This document shows, one piece after another, positions 1 to 8,385 of a DNA stretch of 64,000 bases. Numbering within the stretch: position 1 is the first letter of the stretch; each line of letters starts with the position of its first letter. The notes beneath the pieces were generated by a model, which saw only the letters and a program-made list of their open reading frames with translations, searched no databases and was not told where the DNA came from. The stretch lies in the NCBI RefSeq assembly GCF_006547145.1, contig NZ_CP041244.1, forward strand, positions 6,448,001 through 6,512,000, read 5' to 3'. This DNA is from Actinomadura sp. WMMA1423. Lineage in GTDB: Bacteria; Actinomycetota; Actinomycetes; Streptosporangiales; Streptosporangiaceae. Both the position numbers and the translations under genes were made by a program.

Positions 1-666
1 CGCCCGGTCGAGCCCGAGGCCGCGCAGCTCGTCGGCCACCGGATGGTCGCCGAGGACGACCTTCGCGCCGCCCGGGCGGGTCCGGACGCCGGACGGCGTG
101 AGCGTCCACGGCGTCCGCCGCGTCACGCCGTCCAGGCAGGAGTAGGCGTCGACGCTCGGGGCGCCCGCCCCGGACGGCATCGGCAGGCCGGGCCGGACCG
201 CGACCTCGATCACCGTCCGGTCGCCGATCCGCACCGCGCAGCGCTTCACCCGCCCGGCGAGGTCCATGGGGATGTCGGCCAGCTCCTTGGGGAAGCCCCA
301 GATCGTCCGCCCGGCCTCCAGCGTGAACTCCTGGTTGACCGGCAGCCAGTGGATGAACGCCCCGATCCCGCGCAGCCGCCCGAGCACGCCGGACGGCGGC
401 GCCTCCCCGGGCGGGCGCACCAGGAAGGCGACGGCGAACTCGTGGTAGGGGCCGAGGTCCCCGTCCGCGTACCGGACGAAGGCCAGCGAGCAGACGGCCC
501 GGCCGGGCAGCGGCTCGGCGACGTCGAGCCCGGAGTAGGCGATGACGTCCTGCGCCGCGGCGGCGGGCACGGCGAACATGGCCGAGGCGACGGCGGCATC
601 GCGGATCCGTACCGGGAGGGTGACCCGCTCCCCCTGGATCGCGTGCGCCTGGGCGGTGGTTGTCAC
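1..666 (-). CDS. acetoacetate decarboxylase family protein (3' end outside window)
   Basis: 222 codons are visible before the window edge cuts the C-terminus. The translation opens VTTTAQAHAIQG and carries a block reading EFTLEAGRTIWGFPKELADI, typical of the acetoacetate decarboxylase-like fold (ADC superfamily), where a GFPKE-type segment surrounds the active-site lysine. Members decarboxylate beta-keto acids or act as related hydratases or aldolases; the substrate cannot be told here. The GTG at 664-666 was chosen because it is the first start in frame; no good Shine-Dalgarno sequence precedes it. A 12-bp palindrome (677-688) lies just upstream and may be an operator. The family call is fairly secure, the exact reaction is not. 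Confidence 0.72.
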   Translation of the reverse strand, partial: MTTTAQAHAIQGERVTLPVRIRDAAVASAMFAVPAAAAQDVIAYSGLDVAEPLPGRAVCSLAFVRYADGDLGPYHEFAVAFLVRPPGEAPPSGVLGRLRGIGAFIHWLPVNQEFTLEAGRTIWGFPKELADIPMDLAGRVKRCAVRIGDRTVIEVAVRPGLPMPSGAGAPSVDAYSCLDGVTRRTPWTLTPSGVRTRPGGAKVVLGDHPVADELRGLGLDRA

Positions 667-676
667 ACCGCTAAGT

Positions 677-688
677 AGAACAGGTTCT
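677..688. promoter_or_regulatory. short palindrome upstream of the ADC-like gene
   Basis: AGAAC-AG-GTTCT is a perfect 5-bp inverted repeat with a 2-bp centre. It ends 11 bp before the GTG start of the minus-strand gene, so it overlaps the expected promoter or leader. A TetR- or MarR-type operator is possible, but the arms are short and chance cannot be excluded. Confidence 0.3.
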
Positions 689-737
689 CGTTTTCCTGCC
701 AAGGACCGGCCGGCGGCGCGCCCGCGGCAGGGCGAGG

Positions 738-1235
738 TCAGCGCTTCTCGACCGCCGTCCGGATCCGGTCGAGCGTGGCGCGCATGCCCTTGCGGTTGAC
801 CTCGGCGCGCCCCTCGGCCGGGACGCCCGTGAAGACCTTGCCGAGCAGCGTGACGAACGCCGCGCCGCGGTGGTCGCGGCGCTGGTCCTCCCAGTACTCG
901 GTGAGCCGGGTCCGGGGCGAGGCCGGGTCCTGCGCGACGTCCTCGAACCGGTACCCCCACACCGCGACGGGCACCCCGAAGCTCGACACCCGGAAGGCGA
1001 ACACCTCGCCGGGAACCGCCGCGCTCACCTGGCATGTGGTGAACCACACACGCCAGCCGATGCGGTTGAACCCGACGAACCTCGTTCCCGGCCTGACCGC
1101 GCGCCCGCGCATCCAGGTCGCGAACACCTCCGGGCTCCACTCGCCCATCCGCCGCGGATCCGCGACCGCCGCGTAGACGTCCCGCGCCGGCGCGGCGACG
1201 ACCACGCTCTCCTCGACGACCCACTCGCGTTCCAT
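738..1235 (-). CDS. SRPBCC family protein (polyketide cyclase/START-like)
   Basis: 165 residues, the usual size of a single SRPBCC (Bet v1/START-like) ligand-binding domain. The N-terminus MEREWVVEESVVVAAP gives the first strand, followed by ARDVYAAVADPRRMGEWSPE, the typical helix and W-SPE turn of polyketide_cyc2 proteins. Such proteins bind hydrophobic ligands in a deep cavity; many are cytoplasmic and of unknown substrate. The ATG at 1233-1235 is preferred because GGAGG lies 10 nt upstream. A GTG 18 nt earlier is possible but would sit on that ribosome-binding site. It lies 33 bp downstream of the HD-domain gene on the same strand, but the functions do not suggest a joint pathway. Confidence 0.75.
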   Translation of the reverse strand: MEREWVVEESVVVAAPARDVYAAVADPRRMGEWSPEVFATWMRGRAVRPGTRFVGFNRIGWRVWFTTCQVSAAVPGEVFAFRVSSFGVPVAVWGYRFEDVAQDPASPRTRLTEYWEDQRRDHRGAAFVTLLGKVFTGVPAEGRAEVNRKGMRATLDRIRTAVEKR

Positions 1236-1268
1236 GGCTCCGCATCCTCCCACTACATGACCGGCGGG

Positions 1269-1889
1269 TCACTGGAGGTGGGCGAAATGCCGCCGCCAGT
1301 CCGCGAACCAGTCCCGGAACCAGGGCTCGGGCTCGGCCAGCGGGACGATGTAGGTCAGGGTCTCGGCGTAGTAGCGGCGCTGGAAGTCCGGCGGCATCGC
1401 GTCGAGGGTCTGCACGTTGCTGGCGCGGTCGGCGAGCTTGACCAGGACCGCCTCGCGCGGGGCGTCGCGCAGGCGCCGCAGGTAGGCGGCCTTGGCGGCG
1501 CGCTTGGCCTGGCGCCCGGCGCCGGCGGCGGGCGGCTTGGTGACCCAGTCGACCAGCTCGGTGACCTCGGGGCCGAACTCGGCCTCCACGTCGTCGAGCG
1601 AGGCGGGCGTGTCCTCCACGACGTCGTGCAGGACGGCGGCGGACAGGACGGCGGGCGCCGTCACCCCCGCCCCGCGCACCAGCACTTCGAGGGCCTCCAG
1701 CAGGTGCTCGACGTAGGGGGCGCCGGTCGGCCGCCGCTGGTCGCCGTGCCAGCGCACGGCGGCGGCGACGGCCCGGTCCAGGCCGTCCAGGTCGACGCCC
1801 GCGCCGGACGCGGCGCTGCCGCCCGCGCCGGACGCGGCGATGTCCGCGCGGGCGGTTTCCCAGACGTGCCAGCGGGTGAAGACCTCCAC
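1269..1889 (-). CDS. HD domain-containing hydrolase (RelA/SpoT hydrolase-like)
   Basis: 206 residues, one HD domain. Visible metal-binding signatures are the early H in AVRWHGDQRR, the HD of AAVLHDVVEDT and the later D of LVKLADRASNVQTL. This arrangement matches the ppGpp hydrolase half of RelA/SpoT enzymes and stand-alone small alarmone hydrolases (MESH1-like). No synthetase or TGS/ACT domain is present. The likely role is metal-dependent hydrolysis of a phosphorylated nucleotide; ppGpp is an inference. The GTG at 1887-1889 has GGAG 6 nt upstream and was preferred over an upstream in-frame start that adds a basic, unconserved leader. It is divergent from the beta-propeller gene. Confidence 0.72.
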   Translation of the reverse strand: MEVFTRWHVWETARADIAASGAGGSAASGAGVDLDGLDRAVAAAVRWHGDQRRPTGAPYVEHLLEALEVLVRGAGVTAPAVLSAAVLHDVVEDTPASLDDVEAEFGPEVTELVDWVTKPPAAGAGRQAKRAAKAAYLRRLRDAPREAVLVKLADRASNVQTLDAMPPDFQRRYYAETLTYIVPLAEPEPWFRDWFADWRRHFAHLQ

Positions 1890-1958
1890 GGGTCGCTCCG
1901 TTCTACCCGGCCGTGTCGCGCGGGAGCCCCGCACAGGGCATGGTGGGTGTCGTCCTTT

Positions 1959-1983
1959 TGAGCACAGTTCCTATGAGCACAGT
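1959..1983. repeat. two direct 10-bp repeats in a divergent promoter
   Basis: TGAGCACAGT occurs at 1959-1968 and again at 1974-1983, a 15-bp period, in the gap between the HD hydrolase gene and the beta-propeller gene. A TACGGT -10-like hexamer follows at 1993-1998. Direct repeats next to a -10 suggest an activator or repressor site. Function unproven. Confidence 0.35.
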
Positions 1984-2021
1984 CCTCGTCAGTACGGTAC
2001 GTGGGGGGAGGCGGCGCGGTC

Positions 2022-4139
2022 GTGGTCGGGAGCCGGCAGCGGCCTGACGGCCGACCGGAGTCCGTGGGCAGGGTCCGCGTCGCGGCCGGTCTGCTGGCCG
2101 GAGTCGTCGCCGTCGGGCTGTGCGTCGTCCTCGTCGACACCTACGTCCTGCGCGCCGAGTGGTGGCAGGTCCGCCACACCGTGACCGGGGAGCCCGTGGC
2201 CCCGCAGAGTGCGGTGGGGCCGCCGCCGGGCCCGCTCGCGGTGAGCTGGGAGCGCGCGACGCGGGCGCACCGCGGCTCCGTCGCCGGTTACGACGGCGTC
2301 GCCTACCAGGTCGCGCGGGGGCAGGTCGTGACGGCGTCCGCGCACGGCATCGAGGCGCGGGACGCGCGCACCGGCGCGCCGCGCTGGAGCTACCGCCGCG
2401 CGGGGTGGTCCCTGCTCGGCTGGACGTCCACGGGCTCCCGCGTCGCCGCCTACTTCGAGCGGGACGGCGACCGCGGCGACCGCGCGCTCGTCGCGTTCGA
2501 CGCGCTGTCGGGCGCGCTGCTGTGGCGGCGCGAGGACGAGCGCCCCGCCGCGGTCTCCCGGACGACGCTGCGCTGGCCCTCCGGGGCCGGCGTGCTGCTC
2601 ACCACCGACGAGGGGCGCCGGACGGTGTTCGGGGTGTCGGCCGTGACGGGGAACCGGGTGTGGCGGCTGGCGCTGCCGCACGGCTGCCGGCTGTTCGAGG
2701 GCGGCGCGCATCCCTCCGACGGCCGGGAGGACCTCGTCGCGCTGGGCCTGAGCTGCGCGGGCCCCGGCGACGGGGGGCACCGCAGCCGGCTGCTGGCGGT
2801 CGACCCGGCCAAGGGCCTCGGACGCTGGGAGAAGCGGCTCGGCGCCCGGGAGTCGCCCGAGGTCTCGATGCTGGAGGGGGTGACGCTGGTCTCGGACGGG
2901 ACGGCCCTGCGGGCGTTCGACGACGGCGGCCGCCAGTTCGGCGTCTGGAAGGGCGACGGCGTGTGCGGCGACCTGATGTGCCCGGGCGTCGTGACGCCGG
3001 GCAGGCTCGTGGTCGTCTACCACCCGGACGGGACGGGCGGCGGCACCGGAGACGGCGGCACCGGAGACGGCGGCACCGGAGACGGGGAGGACGGCGCCGA
3101 AGAGGCCGTCGCCGAGGGGACGGGCGGCGAGGGGGCCCGGATGGAGGCGCTGGACGTGCCGTCGGGGCGGGTCGCGTGGCACCGCGACGTGCCCGACTAC
3201 GCCGCGCTCGCGCAGGCCGGCGGCCAGGTGTTCGCGCTGCGCCCCCGGCTGGCGGAGCGGCTGCTGCCCGCCGGCGTCGACATCGTCCAGCCCGGCGACG
3301 GCAGCACCACGACCGCGCCCGCGCCCTTCACGATGGATCCGGACCTGCCGGGCGTCCGGCCGTGGCTGGCGGCGGCGGGCGGGCTGCTCTACGCGGCGCT
3401 CCCGCAGGCGGCGCCGCGACCGGACGGCGGAGCCCGGTTGATCGCCCTGCGCGGCGGCCTCACCGGCACCGGCCCGCCGGAACTCGGCGGCGTGCCGCGG
3501 GAGGACTGGCCGGACGCGTGCGCCCTGCTCAAGAAGCCCGACCTGGCGGCGGCGCGGATGACCGGCTACGCCACCGAGCCGAGCCGCGCGTCCGCCGGGA
3601 CCGTGCGCCTGCCGCACCCGGTGTCCTGCACCTACGAGCCGCGCGGCGGCCGGGTCCGGACCGGCGGCGGCCGCGGGTCCCCCGCGCCGGAGCCGAGCGG
3701 GTCGGGTTCGGCGTCGCCCCGTCCCTCGGCGGGTCCGGAGCAGGCCGTCCCGGACGGGGACGGCCGGAAACGGGACGGGCCGGAGACGGACGATCCGAAG
3801 AAGGACGATCCGAAGAAGGACGGTCTGGAACGGGAGGGAGCGCAGGAGCCGGCGATCGCCGGCCTCACGGTGAGCGTCCGCTGGGTGGCCGACACCGACG
3901 CGGCGGCGTCGTGGATGCTGGAGACGCTCCAGGCCGCGCAGGCGCAGTCGCGGCGGCGCCGCGACATCGGCGCCGACGAGGCCTACGAGATCGGCCCGAC
4001 CGCGGGGATGATCGCGCTGCGGGTGGGCCGGTGCGTCGTGATGGTCGAGGCGGGCCGCCCCCCGGGCGCCGCCGCCCGGTTCTCCCGCTCCGTCGCCTAC
4101 CGCCTGCGCCACATGGCCCAGCCCGGCTCCGGCTCCTGA
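2022..4139 (+). CDS. membrane-anchored PQQ-like beta-propeller protein
   Basis: About 705 residues. A hydrophobic helix (VRVAAGLLAGVVAVGLCVVL) near residues 15-35 anchors the protein. The outside part holds repeated blades with A-x-D-x-x-[TS]-G-x-x-x-W signatures, e.g. EARDARTGAPRWSY, VAFDALSGALLWRR and ALDVPSGRVAWHR, typical of PQQ/quinoprotein-like propellers (BamB-like scaffold). Two low-complexity inserts break the propeller: a GGTGDG triplet repeat (3042-3086) and a charged linker with DDPKK repeats (about 3660-3850). The C-terminal part has paired cysteines and resembles an extracellular lipoprotein-type domain of unknown role. GTG 2022 was chosen because GGAGG lies 10 nt upstream and a -10-like TACGGT ends only 2 nt before the alternative GTG at 2001. 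No enzymatic residues are recognised. Confidence 0.65.
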   Translation: MVGSRQRPDGRPESVGRVRVAAGLLAGVVAVGLCVVLVDTYVLRAEWWQVRHTVTGEPVAPQSAVGPPPGPLAVSWERATRAHRGSVAGYDGVAYQVARGQVVTASAHGIEARDARTGAPRWSYRRAGWSLLGWTSTGSRVAAYFERDGDRGDRALVAFDALSGALLWRREDERPAAVSRTTLRWPSGAGVLLTTDEGRRTVFGVSAVTGNRVWRLALPHGCRLFEGGAHPSDGREDLVALGLSCAGPGDGGHRSRLLAVDPAKGLGRWEKRLGARESPEVSMLEGVTLVSDGTALRAFDDGGRQFGVWKGDGVCGDLMCPGVVTPGRLVVVYHPDGTGGGTGDGGTGDGGTGDGEDGAEEAVAEGTGGEGARMEALDVPSGRVAWHRDVPDYAALAQAGGQVFALRPRLAERLLPAGVDIVQPGDGSTTTAPAPFTMDPDLPGVRPWLAAAGGLLYAALPQAAPRPDGGARLIALRGGLTGTGPPELGGVPREDWPDACALLKKPDLAAARMTGYATEPSRASAGTVRLPHPVSCTYEPRGGRVRTGGGRGSPAPEPSGSGSASPRPSAGPEQAVPDGDGRKRDGPETDDPKKDDPKKDGLEREGAQEPAIAGLTVSVRWVADTDAAASWMLETLQAAQAQSRRRRDIGADEAYEIGPTAGMIALRVGRCVVMVEAGRPPGAAARFSRSVAYRLRHMAQPGSGS
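3042..3086 (+). repeat. 3 x 15-bp in-frame tandem repeat
   Basis: The unit GGCACCGGAGACGGC is repeated three times (last copy one base different) and encodes GTGDG. It lies inside the beta-propeller gene, in what is probably a surface loop. It is a likely site of length variation between strains. Confidence 0.75.
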
Positions 4140-4172
4140 GCGCGACCCGGCGCGGCCGGGGCCCGCGGCGGG

Positions 4173-5306
4173 TCAGTATTCGGGGACGGGCTCTGGTTCC
4201 GGTACCGGGGCGGCGGGGGCCGATCGGCCCGCCCACGTCTCCAGCTGGGCGACGAACCGTGCGGCGTGGACGGGCCAGTGGAACCGCTCGCGGGCGGTCT
4301 CGTAGCCGCGCCTGCCGAGCTCGGTGCGCAGGCCGGGGTCGTCCCGCAGCCGCAGGACGGCCTTGGCGGCGGCGTCCGGCGCCCCGAACGGGACGACCAG
4401 CCCGCACTCGGCGGGCTCCACGATCTCCACGGCCGGCGGGTTCGGCGTGGTGATCACCGGGATGCCGCGGGCCATGTACTCGACGACCTTCGTCGGCATC
4501 GAGTGCCGGTAGTTCGGCTCGTCGTGCAGCAGCGCGAGCCCGGCCATCGCGCCCTCGGCGATGCGCAGCGCACGGTCGTTCGGGACGAATCCGTACCAGC
4601 GGACGATCCCCTCGCGCTGCGCGTCCCGCAGCGCGCCCCGGACGTCGGCGTCGGCCGCGCCGATCAGCTCCACCAGCACGCCCTCGGCGGCGAGGGGCCG
4701 GGCCATCTCGATCATGTCGAGGGCGCCGCGCGCCCGCGACAGCTGCCCGACGTAGACGGCGCGCCGGCCGTCCGGCGGCCCGGGCGGCACGTCGGCGACG
4801 TAGGTGGTGTTGGGCACGACCGGGTGCTCCCCGCCGAACCGGGCCCGGTAGCCCTCCTCGGCGAGCAGCAGCCGGTGCCGCCGCTCGCTGCGCCGCTCCA
4901 GGTGGTGCACGGCGGGGCGGAGCAGGGTACGGGCCGGCGCGGGCAGCCAGCCCTTGGCGGAGAGGGCGGCGGCGGTGTCCTCGTGGACGTCCCAGACGAC
5001 CGTCCGCCGCCGCACCTCGCGGGGGAGCCCCACGAGGAGTTCGGGGTCGTGCAGGAGGATCACGTCGGCGTAGGCGGCATGCTCGGTGAGCGCGCGGTGG
5101 GCCGCGCGCAGGGCCCGGACCCGGCGTCGCCCGGTCGCCCGGGGGACGTCCACCGGGCTGATCTGCCGCCACGGGGTCGCGTTGCACGCCCGGAAAGGGG
5201 CGATGTAGGTGACCTCGTGACCGGCGTCGAGGAGGGCGCGTATCTGCCGGTGCAGAATGCGCGCGTCCTCGGGGTGGTGCACCACCGTGCAAACGCAGAC
5301 CCGCAT
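4173..5306 (-). CDS. glycosyltransferase family 4
   Basis: 377 residues with a GT-B fold. The N-terminal half begins MRVCVCTVVHHPEDARI. The C-terminal half holds the GT4 donor-binding signature VVEYMARGIPVITTPN followed by EIVEPAECGLVV, giving the spaced glutamates of the E-x7-E motif. It should transfer a sugar from a nucleotide donor to a lipid-linked or polymer acceptor on the inner face of the membrane; donor and acceptor are unknown. ATG 5304-5306 has GGAG 8 nt upstream. An in-frame extension upstream reads through AT-richer promoter-like DNA and was rejected. Its neighbour on the same strand is the sugar dehydrogenase gene at 5583. Confidence 0.82.
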   Translation of the reverse strand: MRVCVCTVVHHPEDARILHRQIRALLDAGHEVTYIAPFRACNATPWRQISPVDVPRATGRRRVRALRAAHRALTEHAAYADVILLHDPELLVGLPREVRRRTVVWDVHEDTAAALSAKGWLPAPARTLLRPAVHHLERRSERRHRLLLAEEGYRARFGGEHPVVPNTTYVADVPPGPPDGRRAVYVGQLSRARGALDMIEMARPLAAEGVLVELIGAADADVRGALRDAQREGIVRWYGFVPNDRALRIAEGAMAGLALLHDEPNYRHSMPTKVVEYMARGIPVITTPNPPAVEIVEPAECGLVVPFGAPDAAAKAVLRLRDDPGLRTELGRRGYETARERFHWPVHAARFVAQLETWAGRSAPAAPVPEPEPVPEY

Positions 5307-5415
5307 CACACTCACTCCGCAATGTCCGAATCGTTCATCACGGTGATTCTTGGGCCCGGATGGAAATTGCCGATGAATTCCGGTTGGCCGAGGCGTGGAC
5401 GCTGCCGGGCGACTC

Positions 5416-5451
5416 TTCCTTGACTGGTAGTCGAGCCAGCTGGTCAAGGAA
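5416..5451. promoter_or_regulatory. 9-bp inverted repeat between sugar genes
   Basis: TTCCTTGAC (5416-5424) and GTCAAGGAA (5443-5451) are perfect inverted arms separated by 18 bp. An inner TGG/CCA pair could extend the stem. It sits in a 276-bp gap (5307-5582) of noticeably lower GC than its surroundings, which otherwise shows no gene. It lies upstream of the GT4 gene and downstream of the dehydrogenase gene, so it may be an operator or a weak terminator; no T tract follows. Confidence 0.4.
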
Positions 5452-5582
5452 TTCCCGACGGAGGGAAAAGCTCCGTCGAGGAAACCCGCCCGCCGGTCGG
5501 CTCCGCCCGCCGCGAAGGTCGGAAGCCGTCAAAGAGGACCGGTTTCCGGCGGGCTCGGCGGTTCCGGAGAAGCTCGGCGGCC

Positions 5583-6845
5583 TCACAGGAGCTCGACGGT
5601 GTCCTGCTGGACGTTGCGGGTCCGGCCGCGCGTGTCGAACAGCAGCCGCGCGTGCCGCGCCAGCGACGCCGCGTCGTAGGCGGCGTGGTCGGCCAGCACG
5701 ATCGCCAGGTCGGACGCCTCCAGCGCCGCGGCCAGGTCGCCCCCGGCGGGCGGCACCGGCGTGCCGTCCACCTCCCACGAGTCGACGAACGGGTCGTGGA
5801 ATGACAGGTCGGCGCCGAGGCGGGCCAGCCGCCGCGCGACCGGGCGGGCCGGAGACTCCCGCTGGTCGGCGATGTCGGCCTTGTAGGTGACGCCGAGCAG
5901 CAGGACCTTGGCGTCCTTGAGCGCGCGGCCCTCCCGGTTGAGGAGCTGCTGGGCGCGTTCCGCCACGTACCGGGGCATCCGGTCGTTGATCTCCTGGGCC
6001 AGCTCCACGAACCGGAACGGGTAGCCCAGCGAGCGGACCTTGTAGGACAGGTAGTTCGGGTCGATCGGGATGCAGTGCCCGCCGACGCCCGGCCCCGGCC
6101 GGAACGCCTGGAACCCGAACGGCTTGGTGGCCGCGCAGTCGATGGCGTCCCACAGGTCGATGCCGAGCTCGTTGCAGAACACCGCCATCTCGTTGACCAG
6201 CGCGATGTTGACGTGCCGGTAGGTGTTCTCCAGCAGCTTGGCCATCTCGGCCTCGCGCGTGCCCTTGGCCTCCACGACCCGCTCGACGAACTTGCCGTAG
6301 AACGAGGCCGCCGCCGAAGCGCAGGACGGGGTCAGCCCGCCGACGATCTTCGGGGTGTTGCGGAGGCCGTAGACCGGGTTGCCGGGGTCGATCCGCTCCG
6401 GCGAGAACGCCAGGTGGAACTCCTCCCCGGCGACCAGGCCGGACGTCTCCAGGATCGGCCGGACGACCTCCTCGGTCGTGCCCGGGTAGGTGGTCGACTC
6501 CAGCACCACCAGCGTCCCGGGCTCCAGGTGCCGGGCGACCGTCTCGGCCGCGCCGCGCACCGCGGTCAGGTCCGGGCCGCCCTCCGGGGAGAGCGGCGTC
6601 GGGACGCAGATGACCACGGTGCGGGCGCCGTCCAGGACGTCCTCGTCGAGGCTCGGCGAGAACCCCGCCTGCACCATCCGCTCGACCTCGTCCGCTGACA
6701 CGTCGTCGATGTGCGACAACCCGGCCTTGAGACCGGCGACCACGCGCGCGTCCCGGTCGAGCCCGCCGACCCGCAGGCCGGCCCGGCAGGCCTCCCGCAC
6801 GAGCGGCAGCCCCACGTAGCCGAGTCCGATGACCACGAGATCCAC
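5583..6845 (-). CDS. UDP-sugar dehydrogenase (UDP-GlcNAc/UDP-ManNAc 6-dehydrogenase type)
   Basis: 420 residues, normal for the UDP-glucose/GDP-mannose dehydrogenase family. The Rossmann NAD-binding start is VVIGLGYVGLPL (residues 4-15). The central domain contains the S-P-E-R-I-D-P-G-N block typical of WecC/WbpA-type enzymes and the catalytic cysteine in GGHCIPIDP near residue 255. The C-terminal domain has GVTYKADIADQRESPA. These enzymes oxidise C6 of a UDP-sugar twice using NAD+ to a uronic acid. With wecB 1.5 kb away, UDP-ManNAcA or UDP-GlcNAcA is the likely product; glucuronate is less likely given the SPERIDPG block. The start ATG opens directly on the Rossmann strand. Confidence 0.88.
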   Translation of the reverse strand: MDLVVIGLGYVGLPLVREACRAGLRVGGLDRDARVVAGLKAGLSHIDDVSADEVERMVQAGFSPSLDEDVLDGARTVVICVPTPLSPEGGPDLTAVRGAAETVARHLEPGTLVVLESTTYPGTTEEVVRPILETSGLVAGEEFHLAFSPERIDPGNPVYGLRNTPKIVGGLTPSCASAAASFYGKFVERVVEAKGTREAEMAKLLENTYRHVNIALVNEMAVFCNELGIDLWDAIDCAATKPFGFQAFRPGPGVGGHCIPIDPNYLSYKVRSLGYPFRFVELAQEINDRMPRYVAERAQQLLNREGRALKDAKVLLLGVTYKADIADQRESPARPVARRLARLGADLSFHDPFVDSWEVDGTPVPPAGGDLAAALEASDLAIVLADHAAYDAASLARHARLLFDTRGRTRNVQQDTVELL

Positions 6846-6864
6846 GCGGCAGGCCCCCTTCGAT

Positions 6865-8328
6865 CTATGCGCCGTGGCTCACGGCGAAGCGGTATGCGGC
6901 CCGGTATCCGGCCGTCACGGCGCGCCAGGTGCGTTCCGCCGCGACCCATTCACGGGCCGACCGCCCGATTTTCTGTCTTCTTTCGTGACTGTAGGCCAGC
7001 TCCTCCAGACAATTCGCCCACGATTCCGGGTTTTCCGGAACTGTTAACGCCCCGGTCACGCCCGGTTCCACGATTTCGCGGAGAGCCTTGACATCACTGG
7101 CTATGACAGGGATTCCCCCTGCCATGGCCTCGATCGGCTTCAGAGGCGTCACCAACTGGCACACCCGGTCCGCCCGGCGCGGGACCGCGAACACATCGAG
7201 GACGGCGTGGTATCGGCGAACGGACTCCATCGGCACCCGGCCGGTGAACACGGCGTGGACGCCGTGTCCCGCCGCGCGCCGTTCGAGCGCGCCGCGCTCC
7301 GGGCCGTCCCCGACGAGCAGCAGGGTGACCGGGGAGCCGCGGTCGCGCAGCAGGGCGGCCGCGTCGATGAGCGTGTCGATGCCCTCGTAGCCGTAGAACG
7401 ACGACGTGAGGCCCACCACGGTGGCGCCGCGGTCGATACCGAGCTCCTCGCGCAGGCCGGAGGCGTCCGGGAGCGGCTCCAGGAACGCCTCGTCCACCCC
7501 GTTCGGCACCGTGAAGATCTTCTCCTCGGGGACGCCGCGGGACGCGATCTCCGCCCGCATCGCCTCGCCGAGCGTGACGACCGCGTCCGCCTCGGCCATC
7601 CGGCGGGTCTCCAACTCGCGGGTCAGCCGGTAGAACTCGTCGTCCTCGCTGTGCGCGGGGTCGCGGGAGAGCCACGAGTCCTCCAGGAAGCCGCGGACCT
7701 CGTAGACCACGGGGAGCCCGTGGCGGCGCCCGAGTTCGAGCGCGACGGCGGCGTTCAGGTGGTTGCTGACCGCGTGCAGTACGGACGGCCGCAGCTCCCG
7801 GACCAGCCGTCCGGCGAGGTCGGCGCTCTTCGCCACGGCGTCCAGCGGATCGGCCTGCGGGAGCCACGACAGCAGCCGGTGGTAGGCGACGCCGTCGACG
7901 TCCACGCGTGCCCGGGCGGCGCCGGCGCCCTGGCTGAGCGGGTATCCGAGCCTGGTCACGATGTGTGGATCGAGGCCCATCTCGCGCTGGGCGAGGGCGA
8001 TCCGGTGCGTCCGGACGGTGTAGCCGGCGTTCGTGAGCGGCAGGGCGTTGGTCACGAACTGCAGGACGACCCCGCCCACCTCGCCCGCCGCGTCCCCGCC
8101 CTGGACGGCCCGGCGCGTGGCCGGCGGCGAGGGCCGGGAGAGCAGGAGCCGCAGGTCGCGGATCTCGCGCCGCACGTCCCGGGGCTTTGGGACGACGAGG
8201 CGGGAGCGCCGCAACCGGGCGCCGAGCGGGGTCCTGGCGGCGAGCCGCACGGCGAGCCGCGATGCCCGTCCGGGGTCGTCGCGGAGCTGGCGCCAGGCGA
8301 GTCCGGCCAGGTAGACGGTCTTCTTCAC
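6865..8328 (-). CDS. glycosyltransferase family 4
   Basis: 487 residues. A basic N-terminal extension of about 100 residues precedes a GT-B core (LQFVTNALPLTNAGYTVRTH...). The C-terminal half has the donor-site run PVTLLLVGDGPERGALE and the acidic motif LKPIEAMAGGIPVIASD. It is probably a membrane-associated sugar transferase in the same surface polymer pathway as its neighbours. The GTG at 8326-8328 was chosen because AGGA lies 7 nt upstream; longer in-frame readings have no support. It ends 19 bp before the dehydrogenase start, so the two are probably co-transcribed. It is divergent from wecB across 57 bp. Confidence 0.8.
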   Translation of the reverse strand: MKKTVYLAGLAWRQLRDDPGRASRLAVRLAARTPLGARLRRSRLVVPKPRDVRREIRDLRLLLSRPSPPATRRAVQGGDAAGEVGGVVLQFVTNALPLTNAGYTVRTHRIALAQREMGLDPHIVTRLGYPLSQGAGAARARVDVDGVAYHRLLSWLPQADPLDAVAKSADLAGRLVRELRPSVLHAVSNHLNAAVALELGRRHGLPVVYEVRGFLEDSWLSRDPAHSEDDEFYRLTRELETRRMAEADAVVTLGEAMRAEIASRGVPEEKIFTVPNGVDEAFLEPLPDASGLREELGIDRGATVVGLTSSFYGYEGIDTLIDAAALLRDRGSPVTLLLVGDGPERGALERRAAGHGVHAVFTGRVPMESVRRYHAVLDVFAVPRRADRVCQLVTPLKPIEAMAGGIPVIASDVKALREIVEPGVTGALTVPENPESWANCLEELAYSHERRQKIGRSAREWVAAERTWRAVTAGYRAAYRFAVSHGA

Positions 8329-8385
8329 GGGTTCGTCCTGCACAAGGCCGGACGTTAGGCAACTCCGATGAACAGAAGGGAAATC

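Noticed and set aside
1989-4112. Long minus-strand frame opposite the beta-propeller gene
   Set aside because: The plus-strand frame shows propeller repeats and a membrane helix; the opposite frame is an Arg/Pro/Gly-rich composition artefact of high-GC DNA.
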